DNA of 64,000 nt from Dorea sp. 5-2 (lineage in GTDB: Bacteria > Bacillota > Clostridia > Lachnospirales > Lachnospiraceae), in assembly GCF_000403455.2 (NCBI RefSeq), contig NZ_KE159715.1, positions 169,637 through 233,636 of the forward strand, written 5' to 3'. Positions 17,407-24,962 of this stretch are shown piece after piece; positions within the stretch are counted from its first letter, which is position 1; each line of letters starts with the position of its first letter. The notes beneath the pieces were generated by a model. It was not told the DNA's origin, searched no databases, and saw nothing but the letters and a program-made list of their open reading frames with translations. The position numbers and the translations under genes are program-made.

Positions 17407-17509
17407 CAAACAAATAAATTTTACGGAAGTTAAAGGCCTGAAATCAGAATAAAACAGCGAGGCTTTTAATTTTTAAAATTTATTAGAAAGGTCACTTGAC
17501 AAACAAATA
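17407..17509. repeat. Paired CAAACAAATA sites, candidate ROK operators
   Basis: The decamer CAAACAAATA occurs at 17407-17416 and again at 17500-17509, downstream of the promoter. The complement TATTTGTTTG is close to half-sites of Bacillus XylR operators (AGTTTGTTTG). The spacing of 93 bases would permit looping by a ROK dimer-of-dimers. This is inference from similarity and position. Confidence 0.4.
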
Positions 17510-17526
17510 GAAAAGAAGGTGATTAG

Positions 17527-18552
17527 ATGAAAGTGGGATTAATAGGATGTGGAGGTATGGGCACCACCCACAACCTGGCGCTGAAAGCGCTGTCATCCCA
17601 GATGGATGTTGAGGTAACAGCCCTTGCAGACTGCCGGCAGGAATTTCTTAAAAAGGCGGCAGTACAATGGCCGAATGCCAGACTGTACGAGACCGGCATG
17701 GAGCTTCTGGAGACGGAGACGCTGGACAGTGTACATATCTGTCTCCCCAGTTACCTCCACACAGACCATGCAGTGGCGGCTATGGACAGAGGATTTCATG
17801 TATTCATAGAAAAGCCGGTATGTCTGACGGAAGAGGAAGCGCAGAGGCTTTTGGAGGCAAAGGAGAGAAACCATGTACAGGTTATGGTCGGGCAGGTGGT
17901 CCGTTCCTTTGATGAATACCGGTATCTGAAAGACTGTTATGAAACGGGCAGATACGGCGAGCTGAAATCCATTACGATGCAGAGAGTCAGCGGTGACGCT
18001 GCATGGGGATTTGAGGACTGGTTTCATAAGGAAGACAGAAGCGGTTCTGTTGTACTGGATCTGCACGTGCATGATCTGGATTTTCTCAGATATGTGTTGG
18101 GAGAGCCGGATTCATTCGATGTAAGGGCAACGGCGCTTGACAGCGGGATGATCAATCAGATTTTTACCACATATGAATTTGGAAAGGTATTTGCAGTGAC
18201 GGAAGGTATTTGGGATATCAGTTCTGCGCTTCCGTTTGAGGCAAGCTACCATGCATGTTTTGAGAAAGCAAGTATTGTATTTAAGAGTCGAGATGAGAAA
18301 CCGTTGGCGGTTTATAAGAACGACGGTACGATCGAGTATCCTGAACTCGAAAGAGAATATGATGTAAAGGATGATTCTGCAGGGATCAATATTTCTAATC
18401 TGGGACCGTACTATACAGAGGATAAATATTTTATGGAATGTCTCCAAAGCGGCGCCGAGGCAGAGATCGCTCCTCTTGAGGAGGGTATTAAGTCCGTCCG
18501 GCAGGCGATTGAAGAGTGGAGACGGGCAAAAGAATATGTAAACAGGAAATAA
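17527..18552 (+). CDS. Gfo/Idh/MocA-family oxidoreductase (second copy)
   Basis: 341 residues, RBS AAGAAGGTGATTAG. Rossmann motif GLIGCGGMGTTHN, EKPVCLTEEEA with the active-site Lys near residue 97, and DLHVHDLDFLRY in the substrate domain. First gene of the operon for an ABC sugar importer and a TIM-barrel isomerase. Two different Gfo/Idh enzymes and an isomerase around one importer suggest a redox route through a keto-sugar, as known for inositol and 3-keto-glycosides. Exact substrate unknown. Confidence 0.85.
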   Translation: MKVGLIGCGGMGTTHNLALKALSSQMDVEVTALADCRQEFLKKAAVQWPNARLYETGMELLETETLDSVHICLPSYLHTDHAVAAMDRGFHVFIEKPVCLTEEEAQRLLEAKERNHVQVMVGQVVRSFDEYRYLKDCYETGRYGELKSITMQRVSGDAAWGFEDWFHKEDRSGSVVLDLHVHDLDFLRYVLGEPDSFDVRATALDSGMINQIFTTYEFGKVFAVTEGIWDISSALPFEASYHACFEKASIVFKSRDEKPLAVYKNDGTIEYPELEREYDVKDDSAGINISNLGPYYTEDKYFMECLQSGAEAEIAPLEEGIKSVRQAIEEWRRAKEYVNRK

Positions 18553-18589
18553 GAAACAATAAATATATATTCCAAGGAGGAAAAGTATT

Positions 18590-19864
18590 ATGAAGAAAAA
18601 GACATTGGCAATTCTTATGACGGCGGCATTAACGGTATCTGGGTTAGCAGCTTGCGGCAAGAGCTCAGATGAGTCCAAAGGCGGGGACGGCGAGGAAGGA
18701 GGAGACGGCAAAGAGATCACACTGCAGGTATTCGACGCCCATGCTTATGGTTTGGATGAATATGCCGAGATGGCAAAGAAGTTCGAAGAATCACATCCTG
18801 GAGTTAAGATTGAAGTGCAGCACGCGTCCAATGACACCAATACGCTGCTTCAGTCCCGTATTAATTCGGGAGATGTTCCGGATGTGTTTGACGTCGAGTC
18901 CGGAACGGCTGCGCAGAAGTATTATGAATATGCGTATGACTGGTCGGATGAGAAAGAGATTTTAGACAAATTTAACGAGGCGGCGCTGGATACGGGAAAA
19001 GATGATGAAGGAAACATTATGTCCCTTCCATGGACATACGAGAACATGGGACTGATCTACAACAAGGATCTGTTTGAAAAGGCGGAGATCACAGAACTCC
19101 CGCAGACTATGGATGAACTGGAAGCTGCGTGCGAGAAACTGGATGCAAAAGGGATCACGGCGTTTGCACTGCCTGCAAAGGAGACATGGGTACTGCAGCA
19201 GCTGGCAACACATTTTATGATGGATAAATCATTGGATGCCGACGGGGTTGTGGAGAAACTGAACAGCGGCGACCTGAAATTTGAGGATATGAAGAATTTC
19301 CAGAATTTATTCCGTTTTCTGGATCTGGCTGTAAAATATGGTCCGGACAAACCGCTTGAGATTGACTGGGAAACAAGCGAAAACATGCTTGCGAACAATG
19401 AGGCGGCGATCATTCACATGGGTGACTGGTGCCAGTCTACACTGGATTCTTTTAACCCGGATGCCAACCTGGCATTCCTTCCATGCCCGGTAAGCGATAA
19501 GGCGGAGGATGTAACACTGCTGTCTTCCTGTAACTGGACGTATATTGTGAACAAAGATTCCGAACACTTAGAACTGGCAAAAGAATACCTGGAATACATT
19601 CTGACATCTGAAGAGGGACAGAAATGGATGTGTGACGGAGTGGGAGCCGTGCCGGGAGTTAAGACGGATATGGAAGTGAAAGGCGCCCTTGCCAATGATG
19701 CATCTGCGTACGTAGAAGAAGGCAAGACGAACGGATGGATCCATACGATCGAGCCGAATGGATATGTTGACATTGTAGGGCCGGCGATGCAGGCATATAT
19801 GACAGGTGATATGACTGCACAACAGGTTACGGAAGAATTCCAGAACGGATGGATAGTACAGTAA
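18590..19864 (+). CDS. ABC transporter extracellular sugar-binding lipoprotein (family 1)
   Basis: 424 residues, RBS CCAAGGAGGAAAAG. Signal peptide with lipobox (LTVSGLAACGKSS, lipidated Cys about residue 22), Gly/Asp-rich linker, then the SBP_bac_1 fold with LQVFDAHAYGLDEYAEMAKK and the typical AAIIHMGDW signature. It delivers a mono- or oligosaccharide to the two permeases encoded downstream. No ATPase gene is in the operon; a shared MsmK-type ATPase elsewhere is usual in this family. Confidence 0.92.
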   Translation: MKKKTLAILMTAALTVSGLAACGKSSDESKGGDGEEGGDGKEITLQVFDAHAYGLDEYAEMAKKFEESHPGVKIEVQHASNDTNTLLQSRINSGDVPDVFDVESGTAAQKYYEYAYDWSDEKEILDKFNEAALDTGKDDEGNIMSLPWTYENMGLIYNKDLFEKAEITELPQTMDELEAACEKLDAKGITAFALPAKETWVLQQLATHFMMDKSLDADGVVEKLNSGDLKFEDMKNFQNLFRFLDLAVKYGPDKPLEIDWETSENMLANNEAAIIHMGDWCQSTLDSFNPDANLAFLPCPVSDKAEDVTLLSSCNWTYIVNKDSEHLELAKEYLEYILTSEEGQKWMCDGVGAVPGVKTDMEVKGALANDASAYVEEGKTNGWIHTIEPNGYVDIVGPAMQAYMTGDMTAQQVTEEFQNGWIVQ

Positions 19865-19888
19865 ATTTGAGATCATAGTGAATGAACG

Positions 19889-19933
19889 GTAAGCGAAAAG
19901 GGCTGCCGTGGCTGCGGCGGCCCTTTCGCTTAC
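19889..19933 (+). promoter_or_regulatory. Strong intercistronic stem-loop between binding protein and permease genes
   Basis: Arms GTAAGCGAAAAGGGC and GCCCTTTCGCTTAC pair almost perfectly around a GC-rich loop, without a convincing T-run. This position is typical for a structure that stabilises the binding-protein message or partly terminates, so that the receptor is made in excess over the membrane subunits. Confidence 0.75.
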
Positions 19934-19979
19934 TTTGCAGACAGCGTGAGCTGACGTTTTGAAAAGGGGAATTGGAGAA

Positions 19980-20870
19980 ATGAAAGTGAAAGGCAAAGGG
20001 AAAACAAAGGATTTATTTGTATTTGCGTTGTTTGTATTTCCGGCAGTGGCATTTGTTCTGTTTTCTACAGATGTGCCGTTTCTGATGAATCTGTATTATT
20101 CGGTGTTTAACTGGAATGGGATCAGTAAAGATATGGAGTTTGTAGGGCTTCAGAACTTTGCAAATATATTTACGAATGATGCGCTGTTCTGGAAGAGTGC
20201 TTTGTTTACATTGAAATTTTCAGTGTTTTTTGTTGTGATCATAAATATTGTGTCTCTTACGGTGGCGCTGGTTATGGCGAAAGAGAAGAAGAGTTCCAGC
20301 GTGGGACGTGCGTTTTACTATGTACCTTACATTATCAGCCTGACTGCGATCAGCCTGATCTGGAAATTTATTCTGGGACCGGGATTTGAGGCGTTATATC
20401 AGATAACCGGGTGGGAGGTGTTCAACTGGAGCTGGCTTGGTACGGCGAAACTGGCATTCTTTGTGGTGGTGATTATGACCGTGTGGCAGAACCTGGGATT
20501 CTATATGGTGAACTATATAGCAGGTATTATTGCAGTACCGACGGAACTGATCGAAGCCGCAAAAATAGACGGTGCAAATAAGTTCCAGGTATTCAGAAGA
20601 GTGACACTGCCTCTGATCATGCCGGCGGTGTCCATATGTATGCTGACTTCTCTGACCTTTGCATTTAAGTTATTTGACGTGGTCATGGTGTTTACAAAAG
20701 GCGGCCCGGCGAATTCAACCGTGTCTGTGGCATATAATATTTATAAAGAAGCGTTTGTCAACAACCGGTATGGAATGGCAACTGCAAAATCCCTTGTATT
20801 TGTGGTATTTGTGCTGATCGTAACAGTGATCCAGCTTAAAGTGACTAAGAATAAGGAGGTGGAGGTATAA
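19980..20870 (+). CDS. ABC sugar transporter permease, MalF/UgpA type
   Basis: 296 residues from ATG 19980, which has AAGGGG ten bases upstream; the TTG at 19959 lacks a ribosome site. Six membrane segments and the EAA loop for ATPase contact (ELIEAAKIDGANKFQVFRRV followed by TLPLI). Its stop codon overlaps the ATG of the next permease by one base. Confidence 0.92.
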   Translation: MKVKGKGKTKDLFVFALFVFPAVAFVLFSTDVPFLMNLYYSVFNWNGISKDMEFVGLQNFANIFTNDALFWKSALFTLKFSVFFVVIINIVSLTVALVMAKEKKSSSVGRAFYYVPYIISLTAISLIWKFILGPGFEALYQITGWEVFNWSWLGTAKLAFFVVVIMTVWQNLGFYMVNYIAGIIAVPTELIEAAKIDGANKFQVFRRVTLPLIMPAVSICMLTSLTFAFKLFDVVMVFTKGGPANSTVSVAYNIYKEAFVNNRYGMATAKSLVFVVFVLIVTVIQLKVTKNKEVEV

Positions 20871-21697
20871 TGAAAAAGATGAGAAAGATCAGCGCTCTTT
20901 CTGTTATTGTATTTGTCTGTTCTATATTATGGCTTATGCCTCTGCTGTTGATATTTATTAATTCATTTAAGCCGTATAATGATATGATCCAGGATTTTCT
21001 GGCGCTTCCTAAGAGTTGGGATCTGGATAAGTATATAGAGACCTGGACAAATTTTAATTTTCCTATGCTGATCGGGAATACGCTTGTGTATACAATAAGC
21101 ACAGTCCTGCTTGTCGGGCTTCTTGCGCCTATGGCGGCTTATAAACTGGCGAGGACGAAAGGGAAACTGTCTAATATCTGTTTCGGACTGATCATTATAC
21201 CGATGATGGTCCCGTTCCAGTCGTATATGATCACTCTGACAAGACTGGTGTCAGACCTGGGAATGACAGGAAGCAGGATCGGATACATACTGGTAAGTAC
21301 GGGGTTGTGTATGCCGCTAGCGGTCTACATGATCCATGGATTTGTAAAAAATGTGCCGATCGAACTGGAAGAATGTGCCTGTATCGACGGAGCCGGCAAA
21401 TTGAGGACGTATTTTATTATTGTCCTTCCGCTGTTAAAGCCGATCCTGACGACAGTTGTGGTCCTGGATACCCTGGCTACCTGGAATGATATCATCACAA
21501 ACCAGTTGATCGTGGGCGGAAATGCGAAGGCAATGAACATACAGAATGCGCTTTATATGCAGTTCTCTGCGCAGACGGCGGACTGGGAACATGCGCTTCC
21601 TGGTATTGTAATGTCGATGATCCCAAGTTTGATTTTCTTTGTGCTTATGCAGAGACATATTGTGGGCGGAGTGACTGCCGGAGCGGTAAAAGGTTAA
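20870..21697 (+). CDS. ABC sugar transporter permease, MalG/UgpE type
   Basis: 275 residues, six predicted membrane segments, EAA motif ELEECACIDGAGKLRTYFII followed by VLPLLKP. RBS GGAGGTAT lies within the end of the previous gene, giving coupled translation. Partner of the permease upstream. Confidence 0.92.
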   Translation: MKKMRKISALSVIVFVCSILWLMPLLLIFINSFKPYNDMIQDFLALPKSWDLDKYIETWTNFNFPMLIGNTLVYTISTVLLVGLLAPMAAYKLARTKGKLSNICFGLIIIPMMVPFQSYMITLTRLVSDLGMTGSRIGYILVSTGLCMPLAVYMIHGFVKNVPIELEECACIDGAGKLRTYFIIVLPLLKPILTTVVVLDTLATWNDIITNQLIVGGNAKAMNIQNALYMQFSAQTADWEHALPGIVMSMIPSLIFFVLMQRHIVGGVTAGAVKG

Positions 21698-21715
21698 GAA
21701 GAAAGCGAGGTTTTT

Positions 21716-22549
21716 ATGAGAGTTGGAGTTTTGATCGAAGTTTTTCGGGATACGGACGTAGACGCTAAATTTGCAGAGCTGCGCTCCATGGGAATGGAGA
21801 GCTGCCAGCTTGTATGCTGGGATAAAGAGATCATGGATCGGGAAACTGCGGATAAGGTAAACGAGGCTGCCAGACACCACAAAGTGGAGATCACCGCATT
21901 CTGGTGCGGATGGGACGGACCGAAGGTGTGGGATTTTTATGACGGGCAGATTACCTTGGGGCTGGTGCCGGAAGCATTTCGCTTTGAAAGAGTGAAAATG
22001 CTGCAGAAAGGGATCGCATTTGCTGATATGATCCATGTCAGAGATGTGGCGACGCACGTAGGATACATGCCGGAAAATCCATACGATCCCAATTATGCAG
22101 GTGTTCTTACATGCCTGAAAGAGCTGGTGAAACTGTGTAAGGAGAATGGACAGAATTTTCTCTTTGAGACGGGGCAGGAGACGCCGGTTACGTTGAAAAG
22201 AGCGATTCAGGATATAGAAAAAGACCTGGGGAAGGGCAATGTAGGCATTAATCTGGATCCTGCGAATCTGATCATGTATGGCAAGGCAAATCCGGTGGAT
22301 GCCCTGGAAGTGTTTGGCGAATATGTAATGGGGATTCACGGCAAGGATGGGAAATATCCTACAGACGGGCATATGCTCGGGGATGAAGTGCCGCTTGGAC
22401 AAGGCAAGGTGAATTATCCGGCATTTGTGGCAAAGCTTAACGAGATTGGATATACGGGGGATATCACGATTGAGCGTGAAATCTCTGGGGAGGAACAGAA
22501 AAAAGATATTATAATGGCGAAAGAGGTTCTGGATGAACTGTTGAAATAG
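21716..22549 (+). CDS. Sugar phosphate isomerase/epimerase-type TIM barrel (AP endonuclease 2 / xylose isomerase-like)
   Basis: 277 residues. Features of the family: FETGQETP (metal Glu), NVGINLDPANLIMYG (Asp), IHGKDGKYP (His/Asp) and DITIEREI (C-terminal metal Glu). Start ATG 21716 after GAAAGCGAGG. In such operons these enzymes isomerise, epimerise or eliminate from the keto-sugars formed by Gfo/Idh partners. Last gene of the operon. Confidence 0.85.
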   Translation: MRVGVLIEVFRDTDVDAKFAELRSMGMESCQLVCWDKEIMDRETADKVNEAARHHKVEITAFWCGWDGPKVWDFYDGQITLGLVPEAFRFERVKMLQKGIAFADMIHVRDVATHVGYMPENPYDPNYAGVLTCLKELVKLCKENGQNFLFETGQETPVTLKRAIQDIEKDLGKGNVGINLDPANLIMYGKANPVDALEVFGEYVMGIHGKDGKYPTDGHMLGDEVPLGQGKVNYPAFVAKLNEIGYTGDITIEREISGEEQKKDIIMAKEVLDELLK

Positions 22550-22555
22550 TAAGAT

Positions 22556-22600
22556 AGATTATGGCTTGCGGTGTAGAGCGGCGGGTCATAATCTGTTTTC
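22556..22600 (+). terminator. Probable terminator of the sugar operon
   Basis: Arms AGATTATG (22556-22563) and CATAATCT (22587-22594), then GTTTTC. The T-run is short, so it may be leaky. Confidence 0.5.
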
Positions 22601-22645
22601 ATCAAAAGAAGACAATAGCCAGAACTGTCAGTTGTTATGATGATA

Positions 22646-22924
22646 TTATGAAATCTTTTTTAGCTTTTCGCTGTGATCTGATGCTACTTTTTTCAGTAGT
22701 TCAATATCTGTAAATGCAGCATCCATTTTATCGGCATAGTCTTTGTAACGCTTGTATGTATCAGTGTAACATGTTTCGATGGTATTTAATCTTGGAAGTA
22801 CATTATTTTCAAGTAAATCTATCTCGATTCTCTTGAGGCTGTTTTCCATTGGCTTTAATCTTGCGTCTAGTTTAACGTCCAGTAGCTGAGAGATTGCTAA
22901 TAAATCTTCGTTTGTCAATGTCAT
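22646..22924 (-). CDS. Small coiled-coil protein, paralogue 1 of a tandem family
   Basis: 92 residues, function unknown. Begins MTLTNEDLLAISQLLDVKLD and ends SDHSEKLKKIS; both ends are almost identical to the gene at 23215-23511, while the middle differs. Heptad-like pattern suggests a helical coiled coil; no signal or membrane segment. RBS AAGGAGTGATC. It has its own promoter, duplicated from that of the third paralogue. Confidence 0.75.
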   Translation of the reverse strand: MTLTNEDLLAISQLLDVKLDARLKPMENSLKRIEIDLLENNVLPRLNTIETCYTDTYKRYKDYADKMDAAFTDIELLKKVASDHSEKLKKIS

Positions 22925-22962
22925 TTAGATCACTCCTTCTGTGATTGATTTTGGTGGTTTGT

Positions 22963-22991
22963 ATTATATCACGCTTGGGGTATAAAGTCTA
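22963..22991 (-). promoter_or_regulatory. Promoter of coiled-coil paralogue 1
   Basis: Minus strand TAGACT-17-TATAAT. The same promoter, with nearly identical spacer and flanks, recurs at 23861-23889. The -35 overlaps the stop codon of the small J-domain frame. Confidence 0.7.
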
Positions 22992-23111
22992 TTCAATTTT
23001 GAAAATCTCTTCTGATCCATTTCCATTGTCAGAGTGATATTTCTTAAGCAAGACCTTGTATTGTATCCTAAGTTCTTCTAATGTCTGAACGTTCTTAAAA
23101 TAAGTATTCAT
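22989..23111 (-). CDS. 40-residue J-domain (DnaJ-like) remnant
   Basis: Too short for ordinary gene finding, but it has ATG 23109-23111 with GGAGG eight bases upstream. The product MNTYFKNVQTLEELRIQYK... continues with LLKKYHSDNG. This matches helix II and the loop of a J-domain in small DnaJ-like proteins of Clostridia, where the motif is HPD; here it is HSD. Helix III is cut short after about ten residues. With P changed to S it should not stimulate Hsp70 ATPase. It is probably a fragment that was cut when the paralogous region downstream was duplicated. Confidence 0.55.
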   Translation of the reverse strand: MNTYFKNVQTLEELRIQYKVLLKKYHSDNGNGSEEIFKIE

Positions 23112-23136
23112 ATGCTCAACCTCCATAACCTGTAAA

Positions 23137-23180
23137 TAAAAAAGATGTAAAGTCCTTGATAATTCAATAGACTTTACACC
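23137..23180 (-). terminator. Rho-independent terminator of the coiled-coil pair
   Basis: On the minus strand TGTAAAGTC (23170-23178) pairs with GACTTTACA (23146-23154), followed by TCTTTTTTATTT. Confidence 0.75.
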
Positions 23181-23214
23181 CTTTAGTGATATAAGTTATG
23201 TAGTTGTTATGATA

Positions 23215-23511
23215 CTATGAAATCTTTTTCAGCTTTTCACTGTGATCAGAGATAATCTTTTTCATTATCTCAATGTCAGCTTGTATTGCCTGTATCTGAG
23301 CGGTAGCGTCTTGATATCGTTTTGCTGCAGGTACATAATTCTCTACAAGTATATTGATGTCATGTTGAATATCATTTTCAATGATCAAATTAATTCTTGT
23401 TTGTTCATCCTTGATAGATTTGATGTCATTTTCCATCGGCTTTAATCTTGCGTCTAGTTTAACATCCAGTAATTGAGACATTGCTAATAAATCTTCATTT
23501 GTCAATGCCAT
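23215..23511 (-). CDS. Small coiled-coil protein, paralogue 2
   Basis: 98 residues, unknown function. N-terminus MALTNEDLLAMSQLLDVKLD and C-terminus SDHSEKLKKIS as in paralogue 1; the middle contains IKDEQTRINLIIENDIQHD and is predicted helical. RBS GGAGTGATA. It follows paralogue 3 by 44 bases without a promoter of its own, so both share a transcript. Confidence 0.75.
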   Translation of the reverse strand: MALTNEDLLAMSQLLDVKLDARLKPMENDIKSIKDEQTRINLIIENDIQHDINILVENYVPAAKRYQDATAQIQAIQADIEIMKKIISDHSEKLKKIS

Positions 23512-23555
23512 GAATATATCACTCCTTCTATTGGTTATATAAAGGTATGTAGTTG

Positions 23556-23816
23556 TTATGCGATTTGGTTAATTCGTTCTTTTACTTTCCTTAATTCGTT
23601 TTCAAGATGATTGACTCTAAGAAGAAGCATCTCTTTTTCATTCTCGACTTTTAATGCATCATCAAGTTTATGGACTAGATCAAGATGTCCCTCTGCAATA
23701 ATCTGTATATTGCGGTTGGTTTCATTCTCTAATGTGAGTTCAATGCTTTTAATTTCATTCCTTATAGGTTCTAATAATGAATTTATCGCCTGTAAATCTT
23801 CGTTTGTCAATGCCAC
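23556..23816 (-). CDS. Small coiled-coil protein, paralogue 3
   Basis: 86 residues. Shares the N-terminal MALTNEDL motif, but the rest (NEIKSIELTLENETNRNIQI, ending with LRKVKERINQIA) is diverged and still strongly helical. RBS AAGGAGTGATAT. First gene of the leftward pair. Function unknown; similar small proteins occur in many Lachnospiraceae, often in tandem. Confidence 0.72.
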   Translation of the reverse strand: MALTNEDLQAINSLLEPIRNEIKSIELTLENETNRNIQIIAEGHLDLVHKLDDALKVENEKEMLLLRVNHLENELRKVKERINQIA

Positions 23817-23860
23817 GATATATCACTCCTTTTGTGATGTTTGTTGCCTTGGTAGTTTGT

Positions 23861-23889
23861 ATTATATCACGTTTGGGGTATAAAGTCTA
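23861..23889 (-). promoter_or_regulatory. Promoter of coiled-coil paralogues 3 and 2
   Basis: Minus strand TAGACT-17-TATAAT, a near copy of the promoter at 22963-22991 including the TTATACCCCAA spacer. Confidence 0.7.
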
Positions 23890-24018
23890 TTGAATTGCCA
23901 AGGTACTTGGTTTTGGTGTTGAGAATATTATACAAAAAATATGTGAAGAAGAATGGCGGAAATACGCCGTTTCATAAAGATATGGGAAGTTGTAAGAAGA
24001 TATATCAAGTCCCTGTTT

Positions 24019-24093
24019 CTTACAAGAATGTAAGTTTCCAACATAAAAATGTAACCTGAATCAATGGAAGGATCGCCATCTTTTCTCTATAAT
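24019..24093 (+). promoter_or_regulatory. Response-regulator-type operator and promoter of the BceAB-like genes
   Basis: CTTACA-AGAA-TGTAAG (24019-24034) is a perfect inverted repeat of the TTACA/TGTAA type bound by BceR/PsdR-like regulators. A second AAATGTAAC lies downstream. The promoter is TGGAAG-17-TATAAT (24065-24093): a perfect -10 with a poor -35, as expected for activator dependence. The remainder of 23890-24194 holds no gene. Confidence 0.6.
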
Positions 24094-24194
24094 GATCTAT
24101 GTAACCAGGAAGGCATTCGAAGAATGCAACTGATTCATAATTCTTGGTAAGGATCTCAAAATAAGAATGCATATAAAGAAAGGATGAAGAGCAC

Positions 24195-24962
24195 ATGGCA
24201 TTATTAGAAGTAAAGAATGTAAAGAAGATATATACCACCAGATTCGGAGGCAATCAGGTAGAAGCGTTGAGAGACGTTAATTTCTCCGTGGAACCTAGAG
24301 AATACGTTGCGATCATGGGCGAATCCGGCTCCGGCAAGACGACCCTCTTGAATATCCTTGCCGCCCTTGATAAACCCACCGGCGGCAAAGTCTATCTGAA
24401 AGGCAGAGACCTAAGCGCCGTCAAGGAGAAGGAGATCGCGGCATTCCGCCGGCAGAATCTTGGATTTGTGTTTCAGGACTTCAATCTTCTGGATACGTTT
24501 TCTCTCAAGGATAATATCTTCCTTCCGTTGGTACTGTCCGGGAAGAAATATGAAGAGATGGAGGCAAGGATCATACCGGTCACTCAGATGCTCGGGATCG
24601 AGGATCTGTTGGAGAAATTCCCGTACGAAGTGTCCGGCGGGCAGAAGCAGAGGGCGGCGGTTGCAAGGGCGCTTATTACCAGACCGCAGTTAGTCCTTGC
24701 GGACGAACCGACAGGAGCGTTGGATTCCAGAGCGGCAGACGGGCTTCTGGATCTGTTTAAGACGATCAATGAAAACGGCCAGACGATCCTCATGGTAACC
24801 CACAGCGTCAAGGCGGCAAGCACTGCGAACCGAGTGCTTTTTATCAAAGACGGGGAGGTATTCCATCAGCTTTACCGCGGTAATCTGACCAATGAGCAGA
24901 TGTATCAGAAGATATCCGACACGCTGACGGTACTGACTACGGGAGGTGAGAGAAGTGAGTAG
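24195..24962 (+). CDS. BceA-like ABC transporter ATPase (peptide antibiotic resistance/sensing)
   Basis: 255 residues. Walker A GESGSGKTTL, Q-loop FVFQDFNLLD, signature VSGGQKQRAAVARAL, Walker B LVLADEPTGALD, and switch His in MVTHSVKA. The subfamily (MacB/LolD/BceA) is set by the FQDFNLLD and EPTGALDS forms. Start ATG 24195 behind AAGGATGAAGAG. It overlaps its permease by eight bases. No sensor kinase or response regulator gene is adjacent, which is unusual. Confidence 0.9.
   Translation: MALLEVKNVKKIYTTRFGGNQVEALRDVNFSVEPREYVAIMGESGSGKTTLLNILAALDKPTGGKVYLKGRDLSAVKEKEIAAFRRQNLGFVFQDFNLLDTFSLKDNIFLPLVLSGKKYEEMEARIIPVTQMLGIEDLLEKFPYEVSGGQKQRAAVARALITRPQLVLADEPTGALDSRAADGLLDLFKTINENGQTILMVTHSVKAASTANRVLFIKDGEVFHQLYRGNLTNEQMYQKISDTLTVLTTGGERSE

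Noticed and set aside
17042..17413. 123-residue minus-strand frame rich in Phe/Ile/Tyr
   Set aside because: Low-complexity translation of an AT-rich intergenic region that contains the promoters; no family resemblance and no ribosome site.
24020..24253. 77-codon minus-strand frame upstream of the BceA-like gene
   Set aside because: It overlaps the operator/promoter and the start of the ATPase gene; no ribosome site and no similarity I recognise.
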